Assembly (NCBI RefSeq): GCF_036010325.1
Contig: NZ_CP108549.1
Coordinates: 248,001 to 312,000 of the forward strand
Length of the DNA stretch: 64,000 nucleotides
Source: Streptomyces sp. NBC_01210
Lineage (GTDB): Bacteria; Actinomycetota; Actinomycetes; Streptomycetales; Streptomycetaceae
Direction of reading: 5' to 3'
Position 1 is the first letter of the stretch. The number at the start of each line of letters is the position of its first letter. Of this stretch, positions 18,089-27,523 are shown piece after piece. The translations under genes and the position numbers were made by a program. Below the pieces are notes generated by a model, which made no database searches, was not told the DNA's origin, and saw nothing but the letters and a program-made list of their open reading frames with translations.

Positions 18089-19915
18089 ATGGTCGCGATC
18101 CGACAGGGCGAGCATCCGCCCGTCGAACTTCCCGCAGCCGACGCGAAACTCGCGGAAACCGTGCGCCTGGACATCGAGGGTGTGCTCCCGATGTCCGCCA
18201 CCGGCCGCGAGCGGGCCACTGGCACCGCCGGCCAGGCGTCGTTCGCGGAGTTGAACAGACGGCACAAGCTCGCGGTATTGACCTACGCCCGGATGCACTG
18301 CCGGGAGGAACACGATGCCGAGGAGCTCGCGTGCGAGGCAATGGCCCGGAGCGCGACCCGCGCCCCTGCCGCCGAGGAGCATCCGGTGTGGCGCATCGGG
18401 GTGCTCAGGGCGGTGCAGGATGTGGCGGGCGAGTGGCTCGGCCTGCCCGGTCGTGACAAGCTCGATCCCGGATTCGGAGACTGGGTGAGGCACTGCCGTG
18501 GGTTCGATCCGTATCGCGTCAAAGCCGCGAACGAGGAAACCCTTGCCCTGGCGACATTTCAGAGTGTGTCCAAGAAGACGCAGAGTGTCTTGTGGCACGT
18601 CGGTGTGGAAGGCGAATCCACCGAGACGGCCGCGGTGCTTCTGGGGACCACTTCATCGGCGGGCATGTTGGCCTCCCCCGCATGGCTGGCCTTTCGCGAG
18701 GCATGCCTGCGGGAACACCGACACCGGACATTGGACCTTGAGTGCCCTCGCTACGCGGGCCTGCTCTCGGCGACGATCCGCAGGCCCGGCGTCTCCCGAC
18801 CCGTCGACTATGAAAGGCATGTGCTGTCGTGTTTGCACTGCACATGGGTCCTTCGCCTGCTCACTGACAAGGAGCGCACACTGCGGACCGTGCTCCCTGT
18901 TGCGCTGATCGGCTGGCGAGCCGCGGACTATGTGACGGCCCGTAGAACAGCGTTGGCCGCACAGCACGTTCGCCCACCCGCATGGCATAGCGGATCGAAA
19001 AGATGGCGCATACGACTCGCCGTTTTCGCGTGCGGGGTGATGGCCACCACAGCCGTGTGGCTCGTCGCCAAGGACAACCTCCCGCACGAGCAAAGCGCGA
19101 GTACCACCGGCGACCGAGAGTCGGCCCGAAGTCACTCTGCTGCACTGGACGAGTCCCGAACCGACCGCGTGCCTTCGCCACCACCGACCATCTCGCCCAA
19201 CGCCCCCCGCACACCCCTATTTCCGAGCGGTACCCGTTACGCCGCAGCGGCGACCCCGGCAAGCCGACACGATGCGTCGGCTTCCACCACGACGTCACCG
19301 CAGCCTCAAGGCTCGCCCTGCTTCTCTGGCTTCGACGCCGGGCACGGAGCTCTGACAAGCAGCCTGGATGAGACCAACATCCCTCAGTCGGTTAAGGGCT
19401 TCACCCATGCGTTCGGTGCAGGATGGAGTGTTGACAATTCACAGATGCCGCAGAACGGCGTCCGTGAATGGCGCGGCTGGACTCTCACCACGATGGCCTT
19501 CTGGGCGCGAGCGGGAGCGGATCAAGGGCGCGAGGATTTCTCACTCTCCAGCGGGGTTCTGGCCGTGGCGGACCCCGACGAGTGGGACGACCTGGGGAGT
19601 CCGTCGGACACCACCACCTTCGACTCCACTCTGGTTTCGCCGCAGTGCGCCGTCGGTGCGGCGAAGGCGATGACGATCGAATTCGTCACGCACTACGCGC
19701 AGGACGGCGACCAGCGCGGGGACCTGATCATTTCCTTTGACGGAGGCCCGGACCGGGTGCTCAAGACCTTCAGTGTCGACGTCGTCAACAGCCACGACAG
19801 CTTTGTCACGGCGGTGCCTGCCGGAGCCAAGACCGCGCGCGTGAAGTTCCGGCTGCGAAATGCGGGCAACAACTGGTACTGGGCCGTGGACAACGTTCGC
19901 GTCGGCAGGGTCTGA
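18089..19915 (+). CDS. Transmembrane ECF-sigma-like sensor with zinc finger and extracellular jelly-roll domain
   Basis: The protein has 608 residues; the ATG follows AAGGCGG. Residues 51-115 resemble sigma region 2 (FAELNRRHKLAVLTYAR, DAEELACEAMARS). Residues 155-212 resemble sigma region 4, with the family signature VLWHVGVEGEST. A zinc-finger HxxxCxxC (H244, C248, C251 in RHVLSCLHC) follows, as in zf-HC2 anti-sigma segments. One membrane helix (about 308-326) leads to a Ser/Thr/Pro linker. A C-terminal beta-sandwich (about 410-608) starts CFSGFDAGHGAL and contains GWTLTTMAFWARAG and WYWAVDNVRVGRV. This beta-sandwich resembles jelly-roll binding domains. The layout suggests a single-chain sigma/anti-sigma switch controlled from outside the cell. 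Ligand and target genes are unknown. Confidence 0.82.
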   Translation: MVAIRQGEHPPVELPAADAKLAETVRLDIEGVLPMSATGRERATGTAGQASFAELNRRHKLAVLTYARMHCREEHDAEELACEAMARSATRAPAAEEHPVWRIGVLRAVQDVAGEWLGLPGRDKLDPGFGDWVRHCRGFDPYRVKAANEETLALATFQSVSKKTQSVLWHVGVEGESTETAAVLLGTTSSAGMLASPAWLAFREACLREHRHRTLDLECPRYAGLLSATIRRPGVSRPVDYERHVLSCLHCTWVLRLLTDKERTLRTVLPVALIGWRAADYVTARRTALAAQHVRPPAWHSGSKRWRIRLAVFACGVMATTAVWLVAKDNLPHEQSASTTGDRESARSHSAALDESRTDRVPSPPPTISPNAPRTPLFPSGTRYAAAATPASRHDASASTTTSPQPQGSPCFSGFDAGHGALTSSLDETNIPQSVKGFTHAFGAGWSVDNSQMPQNGVREWRGWTLTTMAFWARAGADQGREDFSLSSGVLAVADPDEWDDLGSPSDTTTFDSTLVSPQCAVGAAKAMTIEFVTHYAQDGDQRGDLIISFDGGPDRVLKTFSVDVVNSHDSFVTAVPAGAKTARVKFRLRNAGNNWYWAVDNVRVGRV

Positions 19916-19964
19916 CGCTGCCCGTCCGCATCAGGGGGGCGCGCGATGACCATCCGGAGATGGC

Positions 19965-20726
19965 TCATCGCCTGCCACTGCACGAGCCCAATTCGCGTGA
20001 GAGGAGGCGGGCGATCTCCCGCACCTCCTCCGCTAGATCCTGCCGCACAGCCTTTCTCAGCAAGCGCTCCACCGGACCGACGATGCCGATAGCCCCGACG
20101 ACCTCACCTCCCCTGTCGAAGACCGGTGCAGCAATGCCGCCCTCCCCTCGGAACGTTTCCTGGTCTTCCAGCGCGTAACCGGTCAGCCGGACCTGCTCCA
20201 ACTGAGCGCGGAGCTCGGCGGCGTCAGAAACACTGAACTCGGTGAGCGTGGCAAGTTCACCCTCGAGTAGCCGCTCCCTGTCCCCTTCGGCCAAGAAAGC
20301 GACCACGGCCTTGCCCAGGGCCGCGGTGCTCCAGGGCAGGATCTCTCCCATCTCCGGTATCCGCGACCCTCCTTCGGTCCTGGGGGCGTGGTGCACGACG
20401 AGTAGGCGAACACCCGTCAGCGCGCCGACCCAGACCGCCTCCCCGGTGCGTGCTGCCAGCAGCACCGTCCAAACGAGCGATCGGCTCCGCAGCTCCTGGG
20501 AATTGAGGTACGCGTGGCCCAGCACAAGCATTTCAGGGCCGAGCTGGTACTTGGCGCTCTTGCGGTGCTGCATGACCATCCCCTCTGCCTCCAGGGTGCG
20601 CAGCAGCGCGTGAGCGGTCCCTTTGGCGATACCCAGGCGGTCGGCAATGTCAGTCACCCCGAGGCGGGAGTCCGCCTCGGCGAGCACCCTGAGGAGTCGA
20701 GCAGCCCTTTGCGCGGCTCGCACCAT
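19965..20726 (-). CDS. IclR-family transcriptional regulator
   Basis: The protein has 253 residues from ATG 20726, after AAGGAG at 5 nt. The winged helix shows LGVTDIADRLGIAKGTAHALLRTLEAEG, and the effector domain ends with GGIAAPVFDRGGEVVGAIGIVGPVERLL. It lies between two sensor genes, converges on the first and is codirectional with the ricin-type sensor. It is a close paralogue in plan of the IclR protein at 36798-37568. No effector can be assigned. Confidence 0.9.
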   Translation of the reverse strand: MVRAAQRAARLLRVLAEADSRLGVTDIADRLGIAKGTAHALLRTLEAEGMVMQHRKSAKYQLGPEMLVLGHAYLNSQELRSRSLVWTVLLAARTGEAVWVGALTGVRLLVVHHAPRTEGGSRIPEMGEILPWSTAALGKAVVAFLAEGDRERLLEGELATLTEFSVSDAAELRAQLEQVRLTGYALEDQETFRGEGGIAAPVFDRGGEVVGAIGIVGPVERLLRKAVRQDLAEEVREIARLLSRELGSCSGRR

Positions 20727-20820
20727 GTGAACTCCTTGATCAAGTCTGATTCGGATCGGACGGGACAGCTTCGAGCCGTACGGCATCTGCGGAGGCTCGT
20801 GGTGGAGCGGATCCAGCCGG

Positions 20821-22377
20821 TCATCCGATCCCCTGACGCCACAGCTGAGGAATCGACCGGTTCTCGGACCGGGTCCGGAAGGCAACTTGACCGGACGCGG
20901 TCACCGTCACGCTGAGCACCCGTTCAAGATCGGACGCGAGTCGCACGACACCGTTCTGCTCGACAATCCGCGACGGCCAGCTCTTGGCTGTAAGGCTGTC
21001 CGGGCACTCGCTCAGTACAGCCCGGTGTCCAGAGGCGGCCAGACATGTTTCGGGAGAGTCGCTGATACGCATCAGGCCGGTGGTCCTGTCGAGGTTCCAG
21101 AGCTGCGCCGGAGAGACGTCACACGGGCGCACGGCCAGGGTTCGTTCAGCCGAGGAGGAGGGCCCCACCGCGCTGAGGCAACGGCCCGTGGCCAGGTGCT
21201 GGAAAGGTGCGTAAACGGGTCCGGGTGAGTTCTGCGGAGCAGGCGTCGCGGGCGAGGCCGGGGGCTCGACCGTAACCCGATGCGGAGGCGTGGCCGGGGA
21301 CGGGTTCGGGGGCGGGGAGGAACTGGAGGGGCGGGCACCGTAGTACGCCCCGAGTGCCGCGGCCAGGAGGGCCAACGCCGCAGCACTACCCACAGCAGCG
21401 ATCCGCCTGAGCCGAGGACTGGTGAGAAAGGCTGCCCTCCTGTGCCGTCCCGGCTGGACAGGCGTCTTCGACCGACGAGGCGCTTCCGGCTCCACGGGCG
21501 GATCCGCCCCCCGCCTCCGCCTACCGTCAGTACTGTCGGGCGAAATGCTGGAATTCAGGTGAGGAGACGGGTTCGCGGTGGCCCCGTCGAGGGGGGAGCT
21601 GCGAACCTGCCCCAGTACGCTTCGCCGTTCGGAGCAGAGGCCGAAGTACCCCGCGCCCGGCGACCCGAGCAGTACACACGCCAGGAGTGGACCGGGGCCC
21701 CGTTCCAGCTGTACCAGCGTCCGTACCACCTCGACGCAGGCAGAGCAGGAGGCGAGGTGATCGGTAACGGCCGGGTCTGGAGGAACATCCACACGTTCTG
21801 TTGATGCCCTCAGCAACCCCAGGTGGGCACGGCAGCCATCACTGGGCGAAGTATCACGGTAGACGTCGAGGTAGCAGTCCCGAAGTGCGGACCGGGCGCG
21901 TCGCAGACCTTGGCCGATGTCCTCCACCGGAAGTCCCAAAATACGCGAGACACGTTCAGGTGGATCCTGTTCGACGAGAACATGCCACAGCGTGCCCTGC
22001 GGGGCACTGGTGAGCAGGGCATACGCCCCGTCGAGGCAGCGGTTCGTTCGGGCTTCGGTATCGGGTGGTCCGAACATGGCCAGTGCGGCCTTCGCCGTAG
22101 CTCGCAGGACAGCCAGTCGCCAGGAGCCGCGCGGGGTCCCATTTCTGCGAACTCCCTCAACCACCTCCGTGAAGCCGGCGGCTGCCAGTTCTCGCGCCTG
22201 CCCAGGATCCGGGCAAAGGAGCCCGGCCAGCAGAGTTGCGGCAGGCAGGTGCCGGAGCTGCAAGGCGTGCCGGGCGGACTGCGCCGCCCCACGGCTCTCC
22301 AGCAAGAGAGACGTCAGCGCGGCATCAGGAAGGCCAGCAAGACGCTCGTTGAGCGAGGCAGCTTCCTTCTGTGACAT
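20821..22377 (-). CDS. Transmembrane ECF-sigma-like sensor with zinc finger and ricin-B lectin domain
   Basis: The ATG at 22377 (MSQKEAASLN) has GAGG at 4-5 nt, giving 518 residues. An upstream ATG at 22509 lacks a ribosome site and overlaps the putative promoter. The N-terminal half is a diverged sigma-like region with the signature TLWHVLVEQDPPERVSRILG and the region-4-like RRARSALRDCYLDVY. A zinc finger HLASCSAC (H207, C211, C214) follows, then a basic Pro-rich stretch and one helix (about 325-347, AAVGSAAALALLAAALGAYY). An exported C-terminus (about 390-518) carries ricin-type QxW-like repeats (AQLWNLDRTTG, PQLWRQGIG) and CLSAVG/CLAASG. A glycan-sensing role is inferred from the lectin fold. 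Confidence 0.8.
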   Translation of the reverse strand: MSQKEAASLNERLAGLPDAALTSLLLESRGAAQSARHALQLRHLPAATLLAGLLCPDPGQARELAAAGFTEVVEGVRRNGTPRGSWRLAVLRATAKAALAMFGPPDTEARTNRCLDGAYALLTSAPQGTLWHVLVEQDPPERVSRILGLPVEDIGQGLRRARSALRDCYLDVYRDTSPSDGCRAHLGLLRASTERVDVPPDPAVTDHLASCSACVEVVRTLVQLERGPGPLLACVLLGSPGAGYFGLCSERRSVLGQVRSSPLDGATANPSPHLNSSISPDSTDGRRRRGADPPVEPEAPRRSKTPVQPGRHRRAAFLTSPRLRRIAAVGSAAALALLAAALGAYYGARPSSSSPPPNPSPATPPHRVTVEPPASPATPAPQNSPGPVYAPFQHLATGRCLSAVGPSSSAERTLAVRPCDVSPAQLWNLDRTTGLMRISDSPETCLAASGHRAVLSECPDSLTAKSWPSRIVEQNGVVRLASDLERVLSVTVTASGQVAFRTRSENRSIPQLWRQGIG

Positions 22378-22482
22378 CGGACCTCTTTCTTCAGACGTCA
22401 GTCGGCGCAGGAACCAGTGCCGAGCCATGGCCTCGTCGAACGACCATCGCTCCGTCCCGCTCCTCCCAGTACGAAGAAAGTC

Positions 22483-22502
22483 GGAATATCGTTCAGCATT
22501 AC
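22483..22502 (-). promoter_or_regulatory. Candidate promoter element GTAATGCTGAACGATATTCC of the ricin-type sensor
   Basis: The element sits about 105 bp upstream of the chosen start and shares GTAATGCTGAAY with the element before the NPCBM-type sensor at 43017. Two GTAAC-CTGAAC copies at 24500-24530 resemble it as well. Confidence 0.45.
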
Positions 22503-22565
22503 GAGACATAGTTCATCGGGAGTCTCAACCGGAGAGTTCACGAGAGGGCGGGGCAGCACAGCCCG

Positions 22566-23945
22566 TCAAACAGCAGTACTTTGACGAAGGGTGATCGTGC
22601 GGGTCCGCGTGAAGAAGTCCATGCCCGCCTTGCCCTGCTCACGACTGCCGTGGCTCGATTCCTTCTCCCCCCCGAAGGGCACGTGAAAATCGACGCCTGT
22701 CGTCGGAGCGTTGACCTTGATCAGCCCCGTGTCCAGCTCGTCCGCGCAGCGCAGAGCAGTGCCGAGACTGCTGGTGTGCACCGAGCTGACGAGCCCTTGA
22801 ACGACACCGTTGGCCGCGGCCAGGGCAGAGTCCAGATCGGGCACGGCCACCAGCGCGGCGACAGGGCCGAATATCTCGTTACGGAGGAGAGGGTGCCCGT
22901 CGTCGAGCTCATCGACGAGCGTGGGGGCGATGTACCAGCCCTGGCGAGAGCCGAGTTCGAAACCGCCCGCCAGGACGCGGGCACCCGCCACACTTTCCAG
23001 AACCGCGGCACGTGCCTGTGCGGAGATCACTGGCCCGCACACAGTTCCCGCTGCCGCTGGGGGGCCGACCTCGATACTCTTCAGGGCCTCGACGAGTGCC
23101 CCGCGCAGCGGAGCGGGATCACCGACCACAATGACACGCTTGGTCGCCGTGCACTTCTGGCCCGCGTATCCGGCGATGGCCCCGGCGATCTGGGTTGCCG
23201 TCTCGTCGATCTCGGCATCGGGCATGACGATCGCCGCGTTCTGACCGCCCATCTCCGCCTGCACGGGCGTCCCTGAAGCAGTCGCCGCCTGGACAACGGC
23301 ACGACCTACTGCGGTTGACCCTGTGAAGGAAACGACGTCAGCCGACTCGACAAGCGCGGCGCCCGTCTCCGCATGCCCGGGCACGACCGTGAACAAGCCC
23401 TCCGGCAGTACTTCTGCGAGCAATGGGGCCAGCTCGAGTGCGCAGGCCGTAGCAGGCGGAGCGGGCTTTAGTACCACGGCGTTTCCTGCCGCGAGAGCGG
23501 GAGCGGCCTTCCACACCGGTATGGCGAGAGGAAAGTTCCAGGGCGTGATGAGACCCGCAACGCCGTGGGGTGAGCGGCGGGTGAGGAGCATGCCCCGGCC
23601 TTGGGCCGGCTCATGGACGGCGCCGATCGGGTCGTAGGGCTGCTGAGCGTAGTAACGCAAAATCGCGACCGCCCGCGCAACCTCGCCTCTTGCTTCCGCC
23701 GACGGCTTGCCGACCTCGCGGGAGATGAGGTCGATGAGGATGTCTCGAGCTTCCTCGACCCGCTCAGCGGCAGCGTGGAGAGCTGCCGCACGGTGGGTTG
23801 CTCCACTGTGCCACCACTCTCGCGCCGCCACCCGCGCACGCTCCACAGTCCGCACTACGCCGTCCCAGCTGGTCGCGGGCGTGTAGACGAGGACCTCCGG
23901 GGGGTAGTCCGGATTGCAGCTGACGACGTCGGCGATCTGTTCCAT
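22566..23945 (-). CDS. 2-oxoglutarate semialdehyde dehydrogenase candidate (aldehyde dehydrogenase family)
   Basis: The 459-residue frame is intact from ATG 23945, with AAGGA 8 nt upstream. Catalytic residues are visible: Asn in TPWNFPLA, the general-base Glu in AEMGGQNAAI and the nucleophilic Cys in GQKCTATKRVIV. The cofactor loop is SFTGSTAVGRAV. This clade oxidises 2-oxoglutarate semialdehyde to 2-oxoglutarate, the last step of hydroxyproline degradation. That substrate is inferred from the shared operator and the nearby deaminase. It is separated from the rest of the pathway by the two sensor genes and an IclR gene. Confidence 0.88.
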   Translation of the reverse strand: MEQIADVVSCNPDYPPEVLVYTPATSWDGVVRTVERARVAAREWWHSGATHRAAALHAAAERVEEARDILIDLISREVGKPSAEARGEVARAVAILRYYAQQPYDPIGAVHEPAQGRGMLLTRRSPHGVAGLITPWNFPLAIPVWKAAPALAAGNAVVLKPAPPATACALELAPLLAEVLPEGLFTVVPGHAETGAALVESADVVSFTGSTAVGRAVVQAATASGTPVQAEMGGQNAAIVMPDAEIDETATQIAGAIAGYAGQKCTATKRVIVVGDPAPLRGALVEALKSIEVGPPAAAGTVCGPVISAQARAAVLESVAGARVLAGGFELGSRQGWYIAPTLVDELDDGHPLLRNEIFGPVAALVAVPDLDSALAAANGVVQGLVSSVHTSSLGTALRCADELDTGLIKVNAPTTGVDFHVPFGGEKESSHGSREQGKAGMDFFTRTRTITLRQSTAV

Positions 23946-24156
23946 CGATGGTCCTTCGGTTCGCTTGTTCCGAGAGCGGAGTACGGCCCGGGACATCCAG
24001 CGTGAGAAGGAGCGTTCTCGCCGATCAGACTCGATCCCAACGAACAAAACGCCTGACGCTGAAGTCGCCGCGCCCGAGGAGAATTTCGGCTGGCACGCTG
24101 GGGTTCCCCAGGCGCCTTCCATCTCTGAGGCGTTCAGCAATGCCGAACCATTGGAA

Positions 24157-24176
24157 TGTACCATGTCACCGTTTAT
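24157..24176. promoter_or_regulatory. Operator variant ATGTACCATGTCACC before the aldehyde dehydrogenase
   Basis: The core CATGTCACC keeps TGTCAC. GTAC and the AT-rich TTTATA flank resemble the sites at 12071 and 14961. It lies about 215 bp before the coding start, implying an unusually long leader or an additional nearer promoter. Confidence 0.5.
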
Positions 24177-24229
24177 ACCTCCGAGGACGTCGTCACCCGG
24201 TGGCGACGCATGCACTCCTGCGACCTAGC

Positions 24230-25000
24230 AGGGCGCAGCGAACGAAGAAGGCATACCTCCACGCGGCATGCCCGGCGGCGACCCCGGCAACAACACCCAG
24301 GACGACGCGCCAAGTGGCCGCCATCGCTGCGGAATTCCCATACCCGTAACGAGCACTTCGTCCCATTCGCTACCGGGCAACGACGGCGCCACGGGCGTAG
24401 CGAGTGTGGGGCGGAAGCTGGGGTCATGACCCCTCCTGCCCAGCCCGGGCTCAACAAGCTTCCAGAAGGTTCATCCAAAGTCTTGAAATCATTCACCTAT
24501 TCAGTAACACTGAACGCCTTCTTGTAACGCTGAACCCAAGCGCACTCCAACGTCGCAAGGTGCCCGCCACGCACGTGGTGTGTGGTGTAACGCACTCAAC
24601 CGCACCATGCGACGACGCGCAGACGGAGAGGCAGAGCCAGACCGCTGCCTGACCTCCCAACCACCGCACAGCGAGTGAAGGCCGTCCCATGCACGAACCC
24701 CCTGGGATCGACACCGCAACAGCTCCCGCACCACTCGACCCGGCCCCGTCCGGCAGGGACCCGACCACCGTGTCGCCCTTATCCGGTCAGTCATTCCCAC
24801 TGACCGACCCCGCGATGAACGCGCTGGGCGTGTGTCGTCCTCAGGCGAGGGCCCCGAGCGACAGCGGCTGCAGAGTTCCTCGATCAATTGCCTCTTCGCG
24901 ACAGTCGCCAGAGCGTTCTGGCCAACGTGCGATCCGCGCATCGCCCGTACGCCCGGGGCGTTGGGGAACCGAGAATTCACCCCAACACCTTCCTGACTAT
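24230..25000. other. Intergenic region with tandem GTAAC-CTGAAC motif, no supported gene
   Basis: No frame in this interval shows convincing codon usage or homology. At 24500-24530, GTAACACTGAAC and GTAACGCTGAAC occur as near-direct repeats. They resemble the elements before two sensor genes, and the first also forms TTCAG-TAACA-CTGAA. A possible small frame at 24689-25021 has a weak ribosome site but is low-complexity and was not accepted. Confidence 0.5.
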
Positions 25001-25020
25001 GCAATGTCACAGTTCACATA
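24999..25020. promoter_or_regulatory. Operator TATGCAATGTCACAGTTCACAT before metalloprotease A
   Basis: TATGCAATGTCACA shares the TATGCAAT flank with the 33459 site. A second half-site TTCACAT follows. It lies about 100 bp before the protein start. Confidence 0.65.
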
Positions 25021-25114
25021 GGTTTCCAAGTCCGGGCCATCTTCAGGCCTGTGCAGACGACCAGCGGATCAGGGAACCCACCGCAAGCATGACCGAGAGC
25101 AAAGGCAAGTTCCT

Positions 25115-26281
25115 GTGCATCACAAGGCCCAGCGATCGCGAAAGAAGATCGCCTTCGCCGCAGCATGCGCCGTGACGGTCTCCGTAATGGCGCCCCTCCT
25201 CGTCCAGCAGGCCAATGCTGCCCCGCCCCTGATCTGTCTAACCGGCACCCTGAAGGCCAGGTTCGCCGACGCCGAAGCCCGCTACAAGGTGACCGAGTCA
25301 GCCGTCCGGAACGCCACCTGGGTACTCATGGGCAAGAGAAACGGGACCGGCTTCCGGCAGCTCGCCAGTGGCGCAACCTTGAACAACGGCAGCTTCAGAG
25401 CCTGCGCCGCCTCCGCTGCCACGATGGACGAGGCCTACGTGGAATTCCGCTCCAGCGGACTCGACAAGTGGCGAGTGATCAGCGACTACGAGAAGCCCGA
25501 GACATCGCTGCACACACTTCAGTCGAAGCACCTTCGTAACGTCACGGCGAACCGTCGGGTCGGTGTCGTCCTCGCATCAGGCAAGGCCGGCGGGGCCTTC
25601 AGGATGGTCGACGCGCTCAACGAGCTGTATGTGGAACGCAACAGCGGCACCCCTTGCTGGACACGGCACGAGACCGGAACGCCCTGCAGTCAGCTGACTG
25701 TCGTCTGGCCATACTTCAGCCGTGGCCCGTTCTTCGACCACAACAATGACGGCAGCGGCACCAACTTCGTCTTCCTGCCTCAGGTGGATGCCGGCTCCCG
25801 GCACACACTCCTTCACGAGGCCGGCCACGCCTACATGTACGCACTGTTCAACAAGCAGATCCCGCAGACCGACTGCCCTGACCCGCACTACGTCATCAAG
25901 AGCGGCGGCCTCAAGTGTGCATGGATCGAAGGGTTTGCCGACGCCGTCGCCGCCCACACCCTGGGTGACAGGCAGTACGTCTGGGGCGACCCGACGCACG
26001 ATCCCCAACGACTGCGCCTCCAGCCCCGTGCGGACTGGGAGCAGGGCGACAAGGTCCAGGGCCGCGTCGGAAGCGCCCTGCTCGACATGTGGGCCCGTCC
26101 CGGTGAATGGAAGCGAACCATTGACGTGATGAGCAAGGCAAAGGAGCCCATCCCTGACTTCCAAGCCTTCCTCAAGGCCAAGCGAGAGGCCTATCCGGCG
26201 TTTGCCGCCCGAGACTCCGTCATCGCAAGGAAAAACGGGCTCACCTACCCGGATTCCCCCTCACGCGTCAGCCCGCGCTGA
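25115..26281 (+). CDS. Secreted HExxH metalloprotease of unknown family, copy A
   Basis: From GTG 25115 the protein has 388 residues; AAAGG lies 8-10 nt upstream. The signal peptide (RKKIAFAAACAVTVSVMAPL, ending in VQQANAA) is almost the same as in copy B, which supports this start. The zinc motif LLHEAGHAYMYAL (about residues 230-242) is followed by CAWIEGFADAVA, whose Glu is a likely third ligand as in gluzincins. TVVWPYF before the catalytic core is shared with copy B. Extra cysteines (PCWTRHETGTPC) are specific to A. I do not recognise the family. Tandem duplication and the shared operator suggest induced extracellular protein digestion. Confidence 0.82.
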   Translation: MHHKAQRSRKKIAFAAACAVTVSVMAPLLVQQANAAPPLICLTGTLKARFADAEARYKVTESAVRNATWVLMGKRNGTGFRQLASGATLNNGSFRACAASAATMDEAYVEFRSSGLDKWRVISDYEKPETSLHTLQSKHLRNVTANRRVGVVLASGKAGGAFRMVDALNELYVERNSGTPCWTRHETGTPCSQLTVVWPYFSRGPFFDHNNDGSGTNFVFLPQVDAGSRHTLLHEAGHAYMYALFNKQIPQTDCPDPHYVIKSGGLKCAWIEGFADAVAAHTLGDRQYVWGDPTHDPQRLRLQPRADWEQGDKVQGRVGSALLDMWARPGEWKRTIDVMSKAKEPIPDFQAFLKAKREAYPAFAARDSVIARKNGLTYPDSPSRVSPR

Positions 26282-26330
26282 CGGAGGACATCGCAGCGGG
26301 AATGCGGATGTCCATTTTCTCTGACCACGG

Positions 26331-26342
26331 GTGACATGTCAC
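26331..26342. promoter_or_regulatory. Perfect palindromic operator GTGACATGTCAC before metalloprotease B
   Basis: GTGACATGTCAC is a perfect 12-bp palindrome, 79 bp before the start of copy B. It combines both half-site orientations seen elsewhere in the island (GTGACAT and ATGTCAC). Confidence 0.65.
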
Positions 26343-26420
26343 CGGTCATCTCTCTCATCACTCTCGTACAACCGGTCCCCCACTCATGGCAGGCAGTACC
26401 GAAGCAAAGGCCGTGTTCGC

Positions 26421-27461
26421 ATGAAGCACAAGGCCAGGCCGTCGAAGAAGAAGATTGTCGCTGGAGCATGCGCGGTGACTGTCTCGATCACAGCGCCCCT
26501 GCTGGTGCAACAGGCGAACGCGGCCGATCCGGAGGTCTGCGTCAGCGGTGAGCTCACGGCGAAGTCCATCGATGCGGAAGCCGGACACGTGGAGAAGGAC
26601 ACACTCGTCCGCAACGCCGCATGGGAGCTCTCGGGCAAGACCGGATCGCGCACGACCACCATCGTTATCCGCAGCGGTTCCACGGACGACCATGGGTTCT
26701 TCCGAGCTTGCGCACAGGGCCCGATGAAGGATGCCAAGCTGAGGTTCAGCGCCAAGGCCACTAATCGGTCACAGCCTTGGCAAGTCAGTCCTGGGAACGG
26801 GAGTCCCTATACCTTTGAGACAACCCTGGGGCAGGTCACCAAGAGCGAGGCCGTAACAGCGTCAGCATCGGGCGACGTGGGCACGGCCCTCACGATGATC
26901 GACACCCTCAACCTGCTGAACCGGCAGCGTGCGATTGATGCTCCACTCACTGTCGTGTGGCCGAACAGCCAAGGCCCTCAGTGGGGCGACGACGACAAGA
27001 TGTACCTCAATCGGAATGACGGCCGGTCCAAGCACACATTGCTCCATGAGGCAGGTCACTATGTCATGGACCGGCTGAACGGGCTGCCGAAAAACACATG
27101 CCCACTCGGGCATGGAATTCACTCGCGCACCGATGCCACATGCGCATGGTCCGAAGGATTCGCCACCGCGGTGGCCTCCTACCTGCTCAAGGACCCGGAA
27201 CCCGTCTATGTTTTCGGTGACCCTCAGGTGCGCACCACGAACCTGGCACCCGCGAACAAAACAAGGGGGCAAGGTAACGACATCGAGGCAAACGTCGCCT
27301 ACACCCTGATTCAGATCTGGAGGGACGACAGCGGCCGGCAAAAGACCCTTGATGTGATCAGGGACAATCGCGGTGCGTTCGACAGCGTCCAGGCCTTCCT
27401 CAGGAAGAAGCAAGACCCCAACGCGAACAAGCGCGCGGAAGCGAACGGCATCGTCCTTTAG
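26421..27461 (+). CDS. Secreted HExxH metalloprotease of unknown family, copy B
   Basis: From ATG 26421 the protein has 346 residues. The signal peptide is KKKIVAGACAVTVSITAPLL followed by VQQANAA. The zinc motif LLHEAGHYVMDRL and the downstream CAWSEGFATAVASYLL align with copy A. The catalytic core is preceded by TVVWPNSQGP. It lacks the extra cysteine loop of A and has different mid-region sequence, so the duplicates have diverged. It has its own palindromic operator rather than reading from copy A. The substrate is unknown; a role with the M6 protease in matrix degradation is inferred. Confidence 0.82.
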   Translation: MKHKARPSKKKIVAGACAVTVSITAPLLVQQANAADPEVCVSGELTAKSIDAEAGHVEKDTLVRNAAWELSGKTGSRTTTIVIRSGSTDDHGFFRACAQGPMKDAKLRFSAKATNRSQPWQVSPGNGSPYTFETTLGQVTKSEAVTASASGDVGTALTMIDTLNLLNRQRAIDAPLTVVWPNSQGPQWGDDDKMYLNRNDGRSKHTLLHEAGHYVMDRLNGLPKNTCPLGHGIHSRTDATCAWSEGFATAVASYLLKDPEPVYVFGDPQVRTTNLAPANKTRGQGNDIEANVAYTLIQIWRDDSGRQKTLDVIRDNRGAFDSVQAFLRKKQDPNANKRAEANGIVL

Positions 27462-27494
27462 ACCGGAACAGCGGCAACACCGGACAGCCGGTGC

Positions 27495-27523
27495 GCCCGG
27501 CCCGGACGATGTCCGGGCCGGGC
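27495..27523. terminator. GC-rich hairpin after metalloprotease B
   Basis: GCCCGGCCCGGAC and GTCCGGGCCGGGC form a perfect 13-bp stem with a GAT loop, 34 nt after the protease stop. No T tract is present. Confidence 0.75.

Noticed and set aside
22378..22509. Upstream ATG (22509) as the start of the ricin-type sensor
   Set aside because: It has no ribosome site and would place the promoter-like element inside the coding region; ATG 22377 has GAGG at proper spacing.
24689..25021. Possible 110-residue small protein
   Set aside because: It is low-complexity with a weak ribosome site and overlaps the operator region before metalloprotease A.
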